Below, one piece after another: positions 43,740-54,910 of a stretch of DNA of 64,000 nucleotides. The position numbers and the translations under genes were made by a program. The notes under the pieces are model-generated. The model saw only the letters and a list, made by a program, of their open reading frames with translations, had not been told where the DNA came from and did no database searches. This DNA comes from Euglena gracilis (lineage: Eukaryota > Euglenida > Euglenophyceae > Euglenales): positions 13,510,716 through 13,574,715 of the forward strand of contig CP154954.1 of assembly GCA_039621445.1 (NCBI GenBank). The letters run 5' to 3'. Positions within the stretch are counted from its first letter, which is position 1. The number at the start of each line of letters is the position of its first letter.

Positions 43740-44400
43740 AACCCGTTTTTTGTATGGGCGAGGAAGGGGTCTGGAAGGGGATCGAAGCGTGGGCAATTTT
43801 GATGGTAAAACCAACGACACGTTCCGCCCCATGCGTTTTTCGTCAATTTTCGAATTTTTCTTGCCAAGGGGAGGTGCCGACCATTGGGACCCAATGATGA
43901 TGTCAAAGGTGGTCGGAAGGGAGAGGTAACATAGGAGCGAAGGAAGGGCGCCCATGATTCACTTCCGCCCCACCCCCTGCCATTTTCGCCGAGTTTTTTC
44001 TAATTTGTGATGCAAGGAAGGGTTGGTGACGATCATTGGTACCCCGTGACAATGCCGAAGGTGGTCGGATGGGAGGGGTAGCATGGGTGCGAAGGACGAA
44101 CACCTAGTTTTCACTTCCGCCGCCCCCTTTGGCATTTTTGTCGCTTATTTTCTTGGATGCCGACAACTTGAATGATCCGGAGGTGGTCGGGAGGGGGTGG
44201 TGACATGGGTGTGAAGGATGGGCACCCATGGTTCACTCCGCCCCTCCCTTCTCTTTTTAGTCATCTTTTTGAACTTTTTTGAAAGGGGAGTAAACGACGG
44301 TGGAAACCATTTGAATAATACAAGGGTGAACAGGACAGGGTGATGGCATGGGCGTGATGGATGACGGCCTATGGTCCGCTCCCCCCTCTTCTTTTGTCCG
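43740..44400. repeat. Diverged ~120-155-bp tandem repeats
   Basis: Blocks containing GTGGTCGGA-like, GGGTGCGAAGGA-like and TTCACTTCCGCC-like motifs recur near 43906, 44059, 44180 and, weakly, 44340. Confidence 0.65.
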
Positions 44401-45201
44401 GGTCGGACTCTCTTGGAAAGGTGGATCAATGGAATGAATTCTCACATGCATCCTACCTCTTCCCACTTCTTCGGATGAGGAGAAGGAGACCGGGGGTCAG
44501 GGACGCTCGCATGCGCCCTTGATCGAACTTGTGAGACTTTCGACTCCGAAAGCCATGACGGGTTTTTTTTTTCCTTTGATGACGCCCATTGGATACTTGG
44601 GTTGGTGGAAATGGCTCAAGATTTGAGTGGGTAGAAGGGGAAGTCTTTGGAGGTGAGGGGAATTTTGTGGGTCGCCGACCATTTTGGCCCTTCGCCCCCC
44701 CGTTTTATCTTCTCGTTTTTCCTTCGGGAGATTTTGTGTTTGAAACCTTTTCGGTTGAACATCCTCCGGTCCCCCTTTTTCTTAGTAGAGGGACAGGCAA
44801 TCAGAGGTTTTTGGGCTAATATCTTAAGTAGGGGGTGTCTTGTTGGGACAGGAGGTGTATTTTGGCCCTTCTTGACGCCGGCCGTACCGATTGGTCGTTA
44901 GAAAGGGAAATAACCTGATTGGAGGATCCCCTCGACCACTCATGGGGGAAAAGAGTGGATTTTTGGTGGAGGAGAAGGCTAAGCCCCCCCATTGTGAATG
45001 GTGGTGGTCGTATCTTTAACGGTTTGCGATGCGTATTTTTGTGTTTTTTTAAGGGAAGCGCAAGGCAGATGCCCCCCCCCCCCGGTATCAGTTTGGTCCT
45101 TAACCCAACGCTTCCCTTAGACACCGAAGGCGCCGCTTGGGTCCATGTGCTATTTTTTGGAGGCAAGGGACTGTTCTTATGCGCTAAAAGCGGCAATGGT
45201 T
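44401..45201. other. Unassigned spacer
   Basis: No convincing gene. A TTAAGTAGGGGG box near 44823 recalls the family-V LTR box but lacks LTR context. Confidence 0.35.
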
Positions 45202-45860
45202 GTGGGGAGGAATGAAAGCCACGCAACTCCAAATTTTGGGTTGGAGAATAGGGAGCGAAAATGGTTAGTGACCTGCGGGGTTGAATACACCACGTTGTGG
45301 GTAACATCGTGGTGAGCGCCCGGCTGGGCGCCGGACGCGCATACCCGGAATGGGTGTGGGGAAGATGACCCAGAAAAGCCCGCAGTTAGCGCGGTAGGAA
45401 AGGGGTATGATTACTTCTCAACTTTCTAGTCTCAGGTGGGTCTTTGTGGTCACGTTATTTGGATCATCTGATTATATCAATTGAATCTTTTGATCACATT
45501 ATCGTGGACTATTTTTTTCTGGCTATTTGGCATTACCATTGGCGTTGTAAAGTTTTTGGCGTTGACCAGCATATGTGGCACGTAGTACATCTTCACGCAA
45601 CTTGAACAACACCCAAACTACCCTCCTCGATGCCTTCCATTTTTTGTGCAATCGTTTCTTTTTTTTTAGGAAATGGAGATCCAATTCAAAAAAAGATATG
45701 CGCAAGACGGCAAATGAAATAGGAAAGAAGCGCCGGCAGGAGGAGCGGCACCTCCTCATGGCAGTGTGTTGGGTTGCATGGAAAAAAGGGATCTGGGTTG
45801 GGAGGAGGACTTAGAGATGGGTGGTTGGGCTCAGGGAAAAGAGGATGCGAAGCCGGATGT

Positions 45861-46225
45861 CGTACTACCTCGAGGCAAGCCGTCCAGGGGGGAAGGGACA
45901 CCGAGGGCGAAGCACAAAGACATTGTGAGGTCATGCCTTGCTCGCCGGCGGTCTGTTGTGACTGTTTGGTGCGCTGGGTTAGGAGGACCCGCTTAGTGCT
46001 GCCTCGCCGGAGTTGGCTGCGTTGTCTCCGACGTGGCGACCGTGGCGGAGTTTCTTTGCCTGGGTTGGTCCGCCCCACACCCCCCCCCCTGCCCCCCATC
46101 TTCTGATCGAGGGCGTTTGAAGACAAATTTTCATATAAGGGTGGGGGGGGGTCGGGCTCACAATGTCTTTGTGCCTCGCCCTCGGTGTCCCTTCCTCCCT
46201 GGTCGGCTTGCATCGAGGGAGTACG
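45861..46225. mobile_element. Inverted-repeat (MITE-like) element, copy 1
   Basis: Arms of ~70 bp (45861-45930 and 46157-46225) are near-perfect reverse complements around CCTCGAGGCAAGCC ... GGGACACCGAGGGCGAAGC. The inner ~225 bp have no coding region. No clear target duplication was identified. Confidence 0.7.
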
Positions 46226-46941
46226 AGACACCTCGGGCTCCTCACTTTGCAATTGTGAGGCCAGATTGTGCACTGAAGGAAGGTGGGGAGGAATGAAAGC
46301 CACGCAACTCCAAATTTTGGGTTGGAGAATAGGGAGCGAAAATGGTTAGTGACCTGCGGGGTTGAATACACCACGTTGTGGGTAACATCGTGGTGAGCGC
46401 CCGGCTGGGCGCCGGACGCGCATACCCGGAATGGGTGTGGGGAAGATGACCCAGAAAAGCCCGCAGTTAGCGCGGTAGGAAAGGGGTATGATTACTTCTC
46501 AACTTTCTAGTCTCAGGTGGGTCTTTGTGGTCACGTTATTTGGATCATCTGATTATATCAATTGAATCTTTTGATCACATTATCGTGGACTATTTTTTTC
46601 TGGCTATTTGGCATTACCATTGGCGTTGTAAAGTTTTTGGCGTTGACCAGCATATGTGGCACGTAGTACATCTTCACGCAACTTGAACAACACCCAAACT
46701 ACCCTCCTCGATGCCTTCCATTTTTTGTGCAATCGTTTCTTTTTTTTTAGGAAATGGAGATCCAATTCAAAAAAAGATATGCGCAAGACGGCAAATGAAA
46801 TAGGAAAGAAGCGCCGGCAGGAGGAGCGGCACCTCCTCATGGCAGTGTGTTGGGTTGCATGGAAAAAAGGGATCTGGGTTGGGAGGAGGACTTAGAGATG
46901 GGTGGTTGGGCTCAGGGAAAAGAGGATGCGAAGCCGGATGT

Positions 46942-47306
46942 CGTACTACCTCGAGGCAAGCCGTCCAGGGGGGAAGGGACACCGAGGGCGAAGCACAAAG
47001 ACATTGTGAGGTCATGCCTTGCTCGCCGGCGGTCTGTTGTGACTGTTTGGTGCGCTGGGTTAGGAGGACCCGCTTAGTGCTGCCTCGCCGGAGTTGGCTG
47101 CGTTGTCTCCGACGTGGCGACCGTGGCGGAGTTTCTTTGCCTGGGTTGGTCCGCCCCACACCCCCCCCCCTGCCCCCCATCTTCTGATCGAGGGCGTTTG
47201 AAGACAAATTTTCATATAAGGGTGGGGGGGGGTCGGGCTCACAATGTCTTTGTGCCTCGCCCTCGGTGTCCCTTCCTCCCTGGTCGGCTTGCATCGAGGG
47301 AGTACG
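46942..47306. mobile_element. Inverted-repeat (MITE-like) element, copy 2
   Basis: The same element in the second 1081-bp unit. Confidence 0.7.
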
Positions 47307-47363
47307 AGACACCTCGGGCTCCTCACTTTGCAATTGTGAGGCCAGATTGTGCACTGAAAAAAG

Positions 47364-48456
47364 GGGGGCCTGGTCATTATCCAAAGCACCTTGGGCACAA
47401 AGTCTTTGATAATATGCTGTGAAAGCCTCCACCTCCTTCCACTGACCAATTTCACAAACTTCTTGGGCAGAAAGGCAGGCAGGCTTTTTGAGTCGACCAA
47501 CTCCTGCCCCTCTCGGTCGTTTTTGCTTTCGTGCTTTATTTTGCTTTGACTAAAATTTGCCATGTGCAGTTTTCCCCTGCACCCACCCCTCACAATGGGG
47601 GCGACACGCGGACCAAAAGCAGCACTTTTTTGGAGAAATGGACTGCGTATCACATGGCCAATTGCAAAAAAAAATCCTTATGTGACAACAGTGTTCGTGA
47701 ATGCGCTGAGAAGCGGGGCAGCCCTCTTCCACGCTTTTGGTGTGTTCTGCAGGGGGGAGGGCATGGGATAGGAGGCTCCGTGCCCTGCTGCACCAAAATT
47801 TCTCTTCAGCTGTCTTGCTCGCCGTCTCCCTCTTGAACTCTGATTGAGAATTTTTCCTGCAGCTGGTCAAGTCAAGTAAACCTGCAAGTTGGAACTTCTG
47901 GAGGCATGCAAAGGGCACCGGGGCAAAACACAATCTCAGTCATTTCAATCACCGTTATGGGCATGAAGACATTGTTTTTTTCCGGCACGTTCGCTGGCCA
48001 GTTTCTGAATTTTTTTTACATCCAAATAAGTAAAAAAAGGGACGGGTGACACAGGGTCCCTGGAAACGCAATATCGGCAGTGAGCCGTGGTTCGCAACCG
48101 CAACCTTCGGGCGTGGTAGGACCTGCCACGTGTGAGGAAAATAGCCTTCTGACAGAGGGTGATGAACGCCACCAATTTTTTCGACACCGATGAAGCCTAA
48201 CTAACAACCGCCCCTAAATCCTTGTCGAACGTGTAACTGCCCCCTTCCATTTATCGTCCTTCCGCCAGTGGGTTTTAAATCCAGTTTGCAGGACGTTTTG
48301 GCTTTGATCTGGTGAATCTTCCCTTTTAATGTATGCCATGTTTCCATGCGCTGTCAAACTCGGTGTACATTTCGTTTTACTCATATCAAGTGGATGTGTG
48401 CTTTTTGGTGGCAATTGCAATTACTGATAGTGGCACTTCCGAAATAAAAAAGAGAA
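47364..48456 (-). pseudogene. Minus-strand coding debris, unknown
   Basis: A minus-strand piece reading LPAFLPKKFVKLVSGRRWRL near 47470 corresponds to WAFLPKK at 57030, next to the same inverted-repeat element. An 80-aa frame at 47945-48187 (minus) is of ordinary composition with two Cys pairs. No function is assigned. Confidence 0.35.
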
Positions 48457-48875
48457 TAACCCCCCCCCCCAAATACAAACCCCCCCGAAATACAAAACCA
48501 CACACAAATATAAAACCCCCCCTGAGGACCTTGAAATCCCGCCCGAATATAAAACCCCCCATCTGGCGCGAAGCACCGGAAGTAAAAAAACTTCGACAAA
48601 ACCTCTCCTGAAATTGTGATTTTTGGCAGATTTGGCAGCCATTTTTACCAAAAACGTGTGAAAATTGCTCCTTCGCCCGAAAAGTGAAATTTTTGGACCC
48701 CCAAGGGTGGGTGTATTTGTGATTTTGGACCAAAAAAGTGACTACTGGATCCTACCAAGAAGTTAATTTTCCAACGGAATATAAACCCCCCCACCGAAAA
48801 TAAAACCCCCCGTGGCGTCTTGAAATTTCTGCCCAAATATAAAACCGGCAGGGTTTTGTATTTGGGGGGGGGTTA
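48457..48875. mobile_element. 419-bp foldback element with C-rich terminal inverted repeats
   Basis: Ends TAACCCCCCCCCCAAATACAAA and TTTGTATTTGGGGGGGGGTTA are reverse complements of ~21 bp. Internally ATAAAACCCCCC recurs in C-rich clusters near each end (48471-48560 and 48780-48850). The outermost TA on each side could be a TA target duplication. There is no transposase, so the element is non-autonomous. Confidence 0.75.
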
Positions 48876-49409
48876 CTAATGTGAGTTCATTTCTTCTGTT
48901 TCTGTGTACCTGGGCTTTCCTGGATGTCTTTGGACTTACTTCTGCAGGAAAACCATGACTTCCTTCTTCCCCAAAGACACAAATCTCATCACTCACATCT
49001 GGTGGAAGTTTCAATCTCATAAAGGTGTCATCCAGCGTCTGCAATCTCACATTGCAACCTCTGTCGGCTTGTACACACTTGGGCACAGGGGCATCTTCAC
49101 AGTGTCCTTCTTCCCGGGCTCAGACTGTCGATACCTGGTGCAACCTGATGCACCCTTTATGTGTTTACCCCTTGTGCCCTCCCCTGCCCCGTGTGACAGA
49201 ACCTCACCGTACCCCGTATCCCCCCCAAACGCCAGACCTGTCACACAAGCCCACGACGTAAAGAAACCTTCTATAGCCGGAAAGCCTCCCACCAGGTGAC
49301 CTCGTTCACTAGCTGCTCGAAGATCTTAGTGGCAGCGTGCATCTGAGGCCAAACAAACCTCACAGCACAAATGTTTTTCGGATGACATGAAACAAAGACC
49401 ACAGTCCCT

Positions 49410-50770
49410 TTAAACGCTGGGCAAGCTCAAAGGGACTGTCCTTCGCCAAGAAGCCGGAGATGTCAGAGTCATCCATCCGCGGGAGCGTGCATACCCAGTC
49501 GCATTCACAATTTGGTCCGGGGTGAGATTCGTCCCGTGGTACGAGTGATGAAAGAGGTGTGCGCCGGGACCTTTTCGTTCAGGGGGGGGAGACGGGGTCC
49601 TGCACAAGGGAAAAACTTAGTGGGGAACTCTTTTGGAGGACCGGGACCTTTGTGCACGGGATTAAAAGCAAGTGATGTCGTTGTTCTTGGACCAACTCTT
49701 ACATCGTCTACATTTTAGATGCTGAATTGATGCCGTGCCTTTGTTCCACATCACGGGGGCTGTCATTTCTGCATATCCACACGTTATGACAAAAATCAGC
49801 AAAGACACGGGAAGTGGTCAAAGCAATGACACCGCATTCCAGCTCCTTCTGTGCATGGTCGATGGCCTCCAAAAGTTTTTGGCCCAGCCGTTCCGCATTA
49901 TGTGGTTGACCACTTGTGTCCTCGGCAAACAGCAGGTAGCGTGCCCCCTCAACTTGAATGCTTGTGACCAAAGTTGGGTCTGGGCAGAACATGAAGGGGG
50001 GATAATTTATTTGAGCGTACAACATTTTTGTACAAAGGACTTCATTTTGCAGTTGTTTTTGTGGCAAAAAAAATGTGGTTTTACATCAAAGAATGCATGT
50101 ATTATGCTGTGGTGGGGAGGGGAGTCTACTCCGCCCCAGGCCGAAAAAAAACTATCCCCGCACGGGGTCCGGGACCCGAGAAACCCCTCGTAGGCTGCCA
50201 GAAACATATCATTCCCTATCACCAAAGCGGATAACCTTCACCTTCTCCAATTCCACAACGTCCTCACTCGCATCTTGCGCTGCCATGTCCAACCAATGTG
50301 CGGTGGCATCAGGTCCAGCAGGGGCCGTCCATCCATCCATTTCCAGGGATGCAAACTTACCTTTCAAACGGGAGTTAAAAATTGAATTGTTTGATAAAAA
50401 TACGGTCCAACAGCTCACTCCTTGGGGAAACTCGTTCTGCCGGCCTGTACCCCGGCCTACACCTCCATCAAACGGCGGAATTCCGGGTGTTTCACACAGC
50501 TGGACGGCAAGTTGGCATCCACCGGGAAGCGGCACAACTGTTCGTCCAAGGCCTGCTTCGTTTCCTTGTCGGCTACGACCGGCTGCAAAATCGCCTGCCT
50601 TGGCCGTTTCCTTGGGGGTTCTGTGATGTTCAGCACCAGTTCTTCTACAGAAGATGAAGATGATGGTACTGCTTCTGTCAACACGGTACGTATCAATCCC
50701 TTGCAGCCTTGTGCATGGTTCTACGTCCGCTGGACCAGGGGAACCATCTCTGTGTCGCACCCCCGACAAG
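49410..50770 (-). pseudogene. Possible intron-containing minus-strand gene, hAT-transposase-like (weak)
   Basis: On the minus strand, a coding-like stretch ending IFNSRLK is followed at about 50370 by AAAGGTAAGTTTGC, a good 5' splice site. The next coding-like stretch, at about 49740-50000, reads VEGARYLLFAEDTSGQPHN, AERLGQKLLEAIDHAQKE and CGVIALTT. Its layout recalls the block preceding the catalytic Asp in hAT transposases, but that Asp is not visible. Another donor, GATGTAAGAGTTGG, lies near 49695. Farther on, GFLAKDSPFELAQRLKGLW (about 49400-49460) sits one frame away. The gene identity is uncertain and frameshifts suggest decay. Confidence 0.35.
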
Positions 50771-51553
50771 TAGCACGAGTGCGCCCACTACACAGTTGAT
50801 GTTTCACGAAGCAAACACCACGTGCCCGTCTTGCACCATGCATTGTGCTGAAACAACATAAGAGGGCGTGTCAAGACAAGGACGGCGGCCTAGGAGGATC
50901 ACTCGGAGCCGAAGTTCCTGGTGGTCAGAGGAATATACAAATCTTGGTGCAAGGATGTAGGGAAGAGGGTGGGATGAGGCAGCGTTGGTCGTTGAAGTGT
51001 CCCGGAAGAAATAGCAGAGTGGGAATGAGGGAGGGAGAAATAAAACGGTAAGCAATTCCCAAGGGAACAGCAGCGGGGGTAGGGCAGAGTCCTGGAAGGA
51101 GAAAGCTGATGTGTTAGGGAACAGTTGTGTCGGGATGGGGGATGGTGTATTGTGCCGGGGGAAAGGGCTTTGTTTCAGCTGAGTAAGGGCTTTGGGGTCT
51201 GTGTGAGCTCGGTCTGTTTGCTTCAAAATTTCAGTTTTTCATATAGTGTTGTTTGACGTTTTTGGTCATGCTGTTTTTGCTTCGTTGTGTTTTTTCTTAT
51301 GCATATGGATGGAGTGTTATTTTGTCTTCTGCCCTCTGTCGTTTCTTTGTTGGCGTCATCGCTTGCCGGGCCATGGGTATTGCATTGCACATCCTGGCTG
51401 GACAGGAAGCACCTGGGGTCCTTGTGGCCCAATATATGTAGTTAACCGCACATGAGAAGCCAGTGTGCGCAGGATGCAGACAGAAATGGATTGCAAAAAG
51501 CGTTCCACTCTCTCGGCTTTGATTTCCATGATTGTGGTATTTTCCGCCTAAAG
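50771..51553. other. Unassigned spacer
   Basis: Nothing recognised on either strand. Confidence 0.35.
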
Positions 51554-51880
51554 TCAGCGGATATGATGAAGCAACGGACTGCCTTCACTGGTCATGCCTC
51601 CCCATGGATGAAGAACCAGTGCCGTAATGTCCCATCGGACTCTCTCACAGGCCACCGCATATTTTTTGAACTTGGATTGTTCTTCGCGTAGCAACATTTT
51701 CTTGACAGAGTGCTGTGAGGTGCGTGGTTCAGAAGTTCGCAATGGGTGCACAATAATAAGATCAGTAGCCAAAGGTGGTCCTCCCCTCCACGTGTAAAAG
51801 AAGTCGGGAGCCATCATGCAGTTGGGGTTCTTTAGAGGAGGTAATACCATCCCAGAGGAGGCAATATCAGGCGTAAACAC
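51554..51880 (-). pseudogene. Fragment resembling the C-terminal nuclease-like part of RT-bearing ORFs
   Basis: The minus-strand frame reads VFTPDIASSGMVLPP, then PLATDLIIVHPLRTSEP, EEQSKFKKYAVACE and LVLHPWGG. The pattern Asp ... HPL ... K.KY ... WGG resembles PD-(D/E)XK-like ends of non-LTR reverse transcriptase ORFs. It is 108 aa and no RT is attached. Confidence is limited because the match is by pattern only. Confidence 0.4.
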
Positions 51881-52080
51881 GTCAGATTCGCGGCGGGTGG
51901 CACAGCTTCACCCAGACCGTGCCCCGGGCCCAGGGTATCGTCACTTTTAGCCCTCGCCACAAGAGGAACACCCTTGTGACTTCCTGTGCCTCCACAGGTC
52001 GCGTCCGGGTTATACTGCCGGAAGTATACACTGCGTGGTACGTCACTTTTTGGTGGTTAATGGTTAGAGGAAAATGGGCA

Positions 52081-52300
52081 AAACCCACTTTCTATAAATA
52101 AGGCGGCGGGGGGTGCGTTGGGTGTTTGCCTGGCGCGGCGTGTTTGTGTTTGGTGTGTGTCTGGAGGAAGAAAAACGGGCAAACCCCACTTTCAATACAT
52201 AACGCGGGGGGGGGTGGCGTTGGGTGTTTGCATGGCGAGGCGTGTTTGTGTTGCAGTGTGTGTCTGCTCAATGTGCTGGGTGGCTGGGGGTGCGTTTGCC
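52081..52300. repeat. ~105-bp tandem pair
   Basis: AAACCCACTTTCTATAAATA ... GTTGGGTGTTTGCCTGGCG at 52080 recurs from about 52184 as AAACCCCACTTTCAATACAT ... GTTGGGTGTTTGCATGGCG. Confidence 0.7.
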
Positions 52301-52481
52301 CCGCTATGTGTCTGCTCTATGTTCGCATTGTGTTCTTCTTATGTCAGGTTGGGTGTGGTTGTTTCAAGGCTTTTTGCTGCTTTTTGCCACTGTCTTCTCG
52401 GTCTTTTTTGTGTCAATTGGGATCGCGAGGGAATTCGCCTAGGACCCAAGGACGGCTGCTGTGCTATTCCTTCACTCTTTT

Positions 52482-52781
52482 TCAGGCCGATGCTTCGGTG
52501 TTTGCTTCGTCTTCCTGCATGTGGTTTCCTGCTGCATCAGCGGTGAGTGTCCACCACTCCCATTTTGGTTTTCTCGTTTCGTGGAACCCCGCATCCATCG
52601 CTGCTGCCAATTGTCTTGCTGTGTCTCGTGCTGAGACGAACGTCAATTCGGCCCAGGCGTTGTTATGCTGCACGGCAACTACCTCTTGGGCTTCTATGAT
52701 AGTGTCTTGCAAGATTCGCCGAATGAGGTCAGTTCCCTTGCCTGTCCATCCACTCCAAGGGTGTGTTACAGCAGGGATCAA
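52482..52781 (-). CDS. 99-aa minus-strand ORF, unknown
   Basis: The composition is ordinary for a soluble protein (HPWSGWTGKGTDLIRRIL, IIEAQEVVAVQHNNAWAEL, RDTARQLAAAMDAGF). It has an ATG and a stop, with no repeat structure. No family is recognised. It may be an exon or a remnant; the strand agrees with the neighbouring fragments at 51.6 and 50 kb. Confidence 0.35.
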   Translation of the reverse strand: MIPAVTHPWSGWTGKGTDLIRRILQDTIIEAQEVVAVQHNNAWAELTFVSARDTARQLAAAMDAGFHETRKPKWEWWTLTADAAGNHMQEDEANTEASA

Positions 52782-52789
52782 CTTGTAAC

Positions 52790-53380
52790 CAACCCTTGAG
52801 CATCGTTGTTCATACTTACTGGTTTTTTGGTCTTCAGCTTGCTTGACGGTTCTTTTGGCTTATTCGGGCGACGTTACATTATCTCTCAGGTGGAGGGGAT
52901 GCACGCATGTCGAGGCCACAGCCACGTTTTGGCATTGCGAACGATGAATCAGCATATTGGCCGGTGTGTCGTTTTCTGGGAGTGCTTGCTTTTTGTGCGG
53001 TGTGTCCCCCTCTTCGCATCAGTTCCAGTTGCTTTTCTTGGAGGTCACAGTGTCTCAGGGCAGACTCTGAGAAGGTACCGGGTCAGGTCTGATTCCTTCT
53101 CTCTTTCGGGAGATGTTTGTTCAGCTCCATCTTTCCAAATGGGTGAGTGACTCTTTCCGGGTCACCGAGGCCGTCGGGTCGGTGAGTTGCAACATCCGGG
53201 CAAGGTCAGTGCTCAACCACGGGTCCAACCTGGTGACAGCCAGGTTGAACCTACAATCGAGCCCTCACGCCGTGGGAACGCTGAAACTGAGCGTTCAAAC
53301 GTGCAGCGCCATGGGAACTTCCCGTGGTACCACGGCCATTCCTAACCCCACCCGGCAGCGCCGCCGTGCCGTGGCTGGTT
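52790..53380. other. Unassigned spacer
   Basis: No feature supported. Confidence 0.35.
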
Positions 53381-53382
53381 CG

Positions 53383-53462
53383 AACCTTACACCAGGATTT
53401 GAACCTGCGCGTCCAGCGGATGGTACCGATTGAAGCCGGCCATCTGTCCGCTAGACTAACGC
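53383..53462 (-). tRNA. tRNA-like sequence, probably a relic
   Basis: The minus strand reads TTAGTCTAGCGGACAGATGG (A-box-like), then GATGG and CCATC that could form an anticodon stem around a 16-base loop containing CTTCAA. It ends with the T-arm-like CAGGTTCAAATCCTGG. The acceptor stem does not pair, so a functional tRNA is unlikely. It lies about 10 bp from the LTR element at 53472. Confidence 0.3.
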
Positions 53463-53471
53463 AGAGAACAG

Positions 53472-53933
53472 TGTGCGCAGCCGGAAGCAGGACCTGGGCG
53501 CAAATTTTTTGTGAATTAGGACTGAGTGCGCGCGCTGACTTCCGGCGCCTGGTACATGTTTTATATCTTTTTCACAGGCAACCCTCATGAGACAATTGCA
53601 GGGATGGCAACCCCTGTTTATCCATTAAATTGATCAGGAGTTTCCACTTGGATGACAGAAAGGCTGGGTGTGAGTTGCGACCCCCTTGCCTGGGTTCAGA
53701 TTTGTTATTTGACTGTGTGCAGGCTTCTTTTCGGGTGTGTGCTCCGGCTCCCCATGTTGAGGAGTTTGGCATCAGATTTTGCTAGTTTCTGTGAGTTATT
53801 CTGTGACTGTGCACGCTACATTTCCCCATCTCCCCTGCCATTGGTGTTGGTGCCATGCCTGGGAAGAGGAAAGATTGGTACCCAAAGCGCAAGGGAGAGG
53901 GAAAAAAACCTGCGCCAACGGAGGTGGCGGACA
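53472..53933 (+). repeat. 5' LTR of the 3.0-kb element
   Basis: 462 bp, TGTGCGCAGCCGG to GGCGGACA. The ATG at 53855 inside it opens the element ORF. Confidence 0.85.
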
Positions 53934-54910
53934 GGTTTCACAATTGTCTCACAGTGGTTGATCCAGCATTGACATTGACACAAGTGCCATGTGTAGGAAT
54001 CAGGCCTTTTGGTGGCCAGTTGTCTACAGATGCCCAGTCCAGCCATTGTCAGTCTGGGAATGTGCCAGTTGGCTTGGAGCCAGTGGGTGATTCAACAGTT
54101 GCAGACATGATGACACATTCCGTCATTGGGGATAGCTTGATGACACATTGCGGCATTGGGGATGGCATGATGACACATTACGGCATTGAGGATGGCTTGA
54201 TGACACATTCCGTCATTGGTGACGGTTTGATGACACATTCCGTCATTGGCGATTCTGGCATCATTGTGTGTCCTGGCATGCCAGAACCTGGCATCACACC
54301 CCACGGTGGCATGCCGTTTGATGGGCTACGAAAGGGTGACCACATTGGTGATGGTCGGCATCATGCACTCACCTGGAATGCCGGAACCTGGCATCATTCC
54401 CATTGGTGGCATGCTGGATGACGGCCAACGAGAGGGCATCGGAGACTCCCATGACGACATTCGTGACGTGTATGATGATGGCCGTTCTGTCCAAGTATTC
54501 CAGACACCGGCCCATTGCGATGGGTTTTGTTGGGCAGATCACCCCTGCCGGTGCCAGAAACCAATGGAGATCCAGGGAAGCAGCCCAATTCAACGCCACT
54601 GGAGACCCGTATGCTGCCATCATGGCCAACATCGTAAAGGCGGCACAGCAGGTAACATGGCAAGAGACCGAATCCCCGCATGCTTCGGCCTGGGAGTTTT
54701 CGGTGCTGGCCATGATGGGGCTTGCAACCCCAGGGGCCGCCGAAGCCCCGTACATTTTCTCAGGGAAGCCGAAGGAGAAGTCCCCATGGACATCGCCGCC
54801 AGCCTCGAGGCCTCCAGGCGGGCCAACCATGAGTTCACCTTCGAGGCAGAGGACGCCCACTGGAGGGCCATGGCGACGGCGAGACCATTGACGGGAACGG
54901 AGAAGCGGTG
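53855..54910 (+). pseudogene. LTR-initiated gag-like ORF of the 3.0-kb element, frameshifted
   Basis: The first frame (53855-54421, 188 aa) starts MPGKRKDWYPKRKGEGKK in the LTR, a basic segment, and passes into the internal region. Five 10-residue repeats (MTHSVIGDSL type) follow at 54110-54259. Frames then switch: the Asp-rich DDGQREGIGDSHDD is in another frame. REAAQFNATGDPYAAIMANI with ASAWEFSVLAMMGLA (54560-54720) is in a third, and VPMDIAASLEASRRANHEF in a fourth stretch to 54910. The helical middle could be a capsid-like part. No zinc knuckle or enzyme is present, and the frameshifts make it inactive. Confidence 0.5.
54110..54259 (+). repeat. Five 30-bp coding repeats
   Basis: ATGACACATTCCGTCATTGG-type units encode MTHSVIGDSL and variants. 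Confidence 0.8.

Larger units (their letters stand above)
45202..47363. repeat. 1081-bp direct tandem duplication
   Basis: Unit 1 is 45202-46282 and unit 2 is 46283-47358 or a few bases more, nearly identical along their length. All open frames recur at exactly +1081. Each unit contains the inverted-repeat element at 45861-46225. Confidence 0.93.

Noticed and set aside
48457-48875. Telomere or interstitial telomeric repeat
   Set aside because: C-runs with AAATACAAA do not form a regular short unit; terminal inverted repeats explain the pattern.
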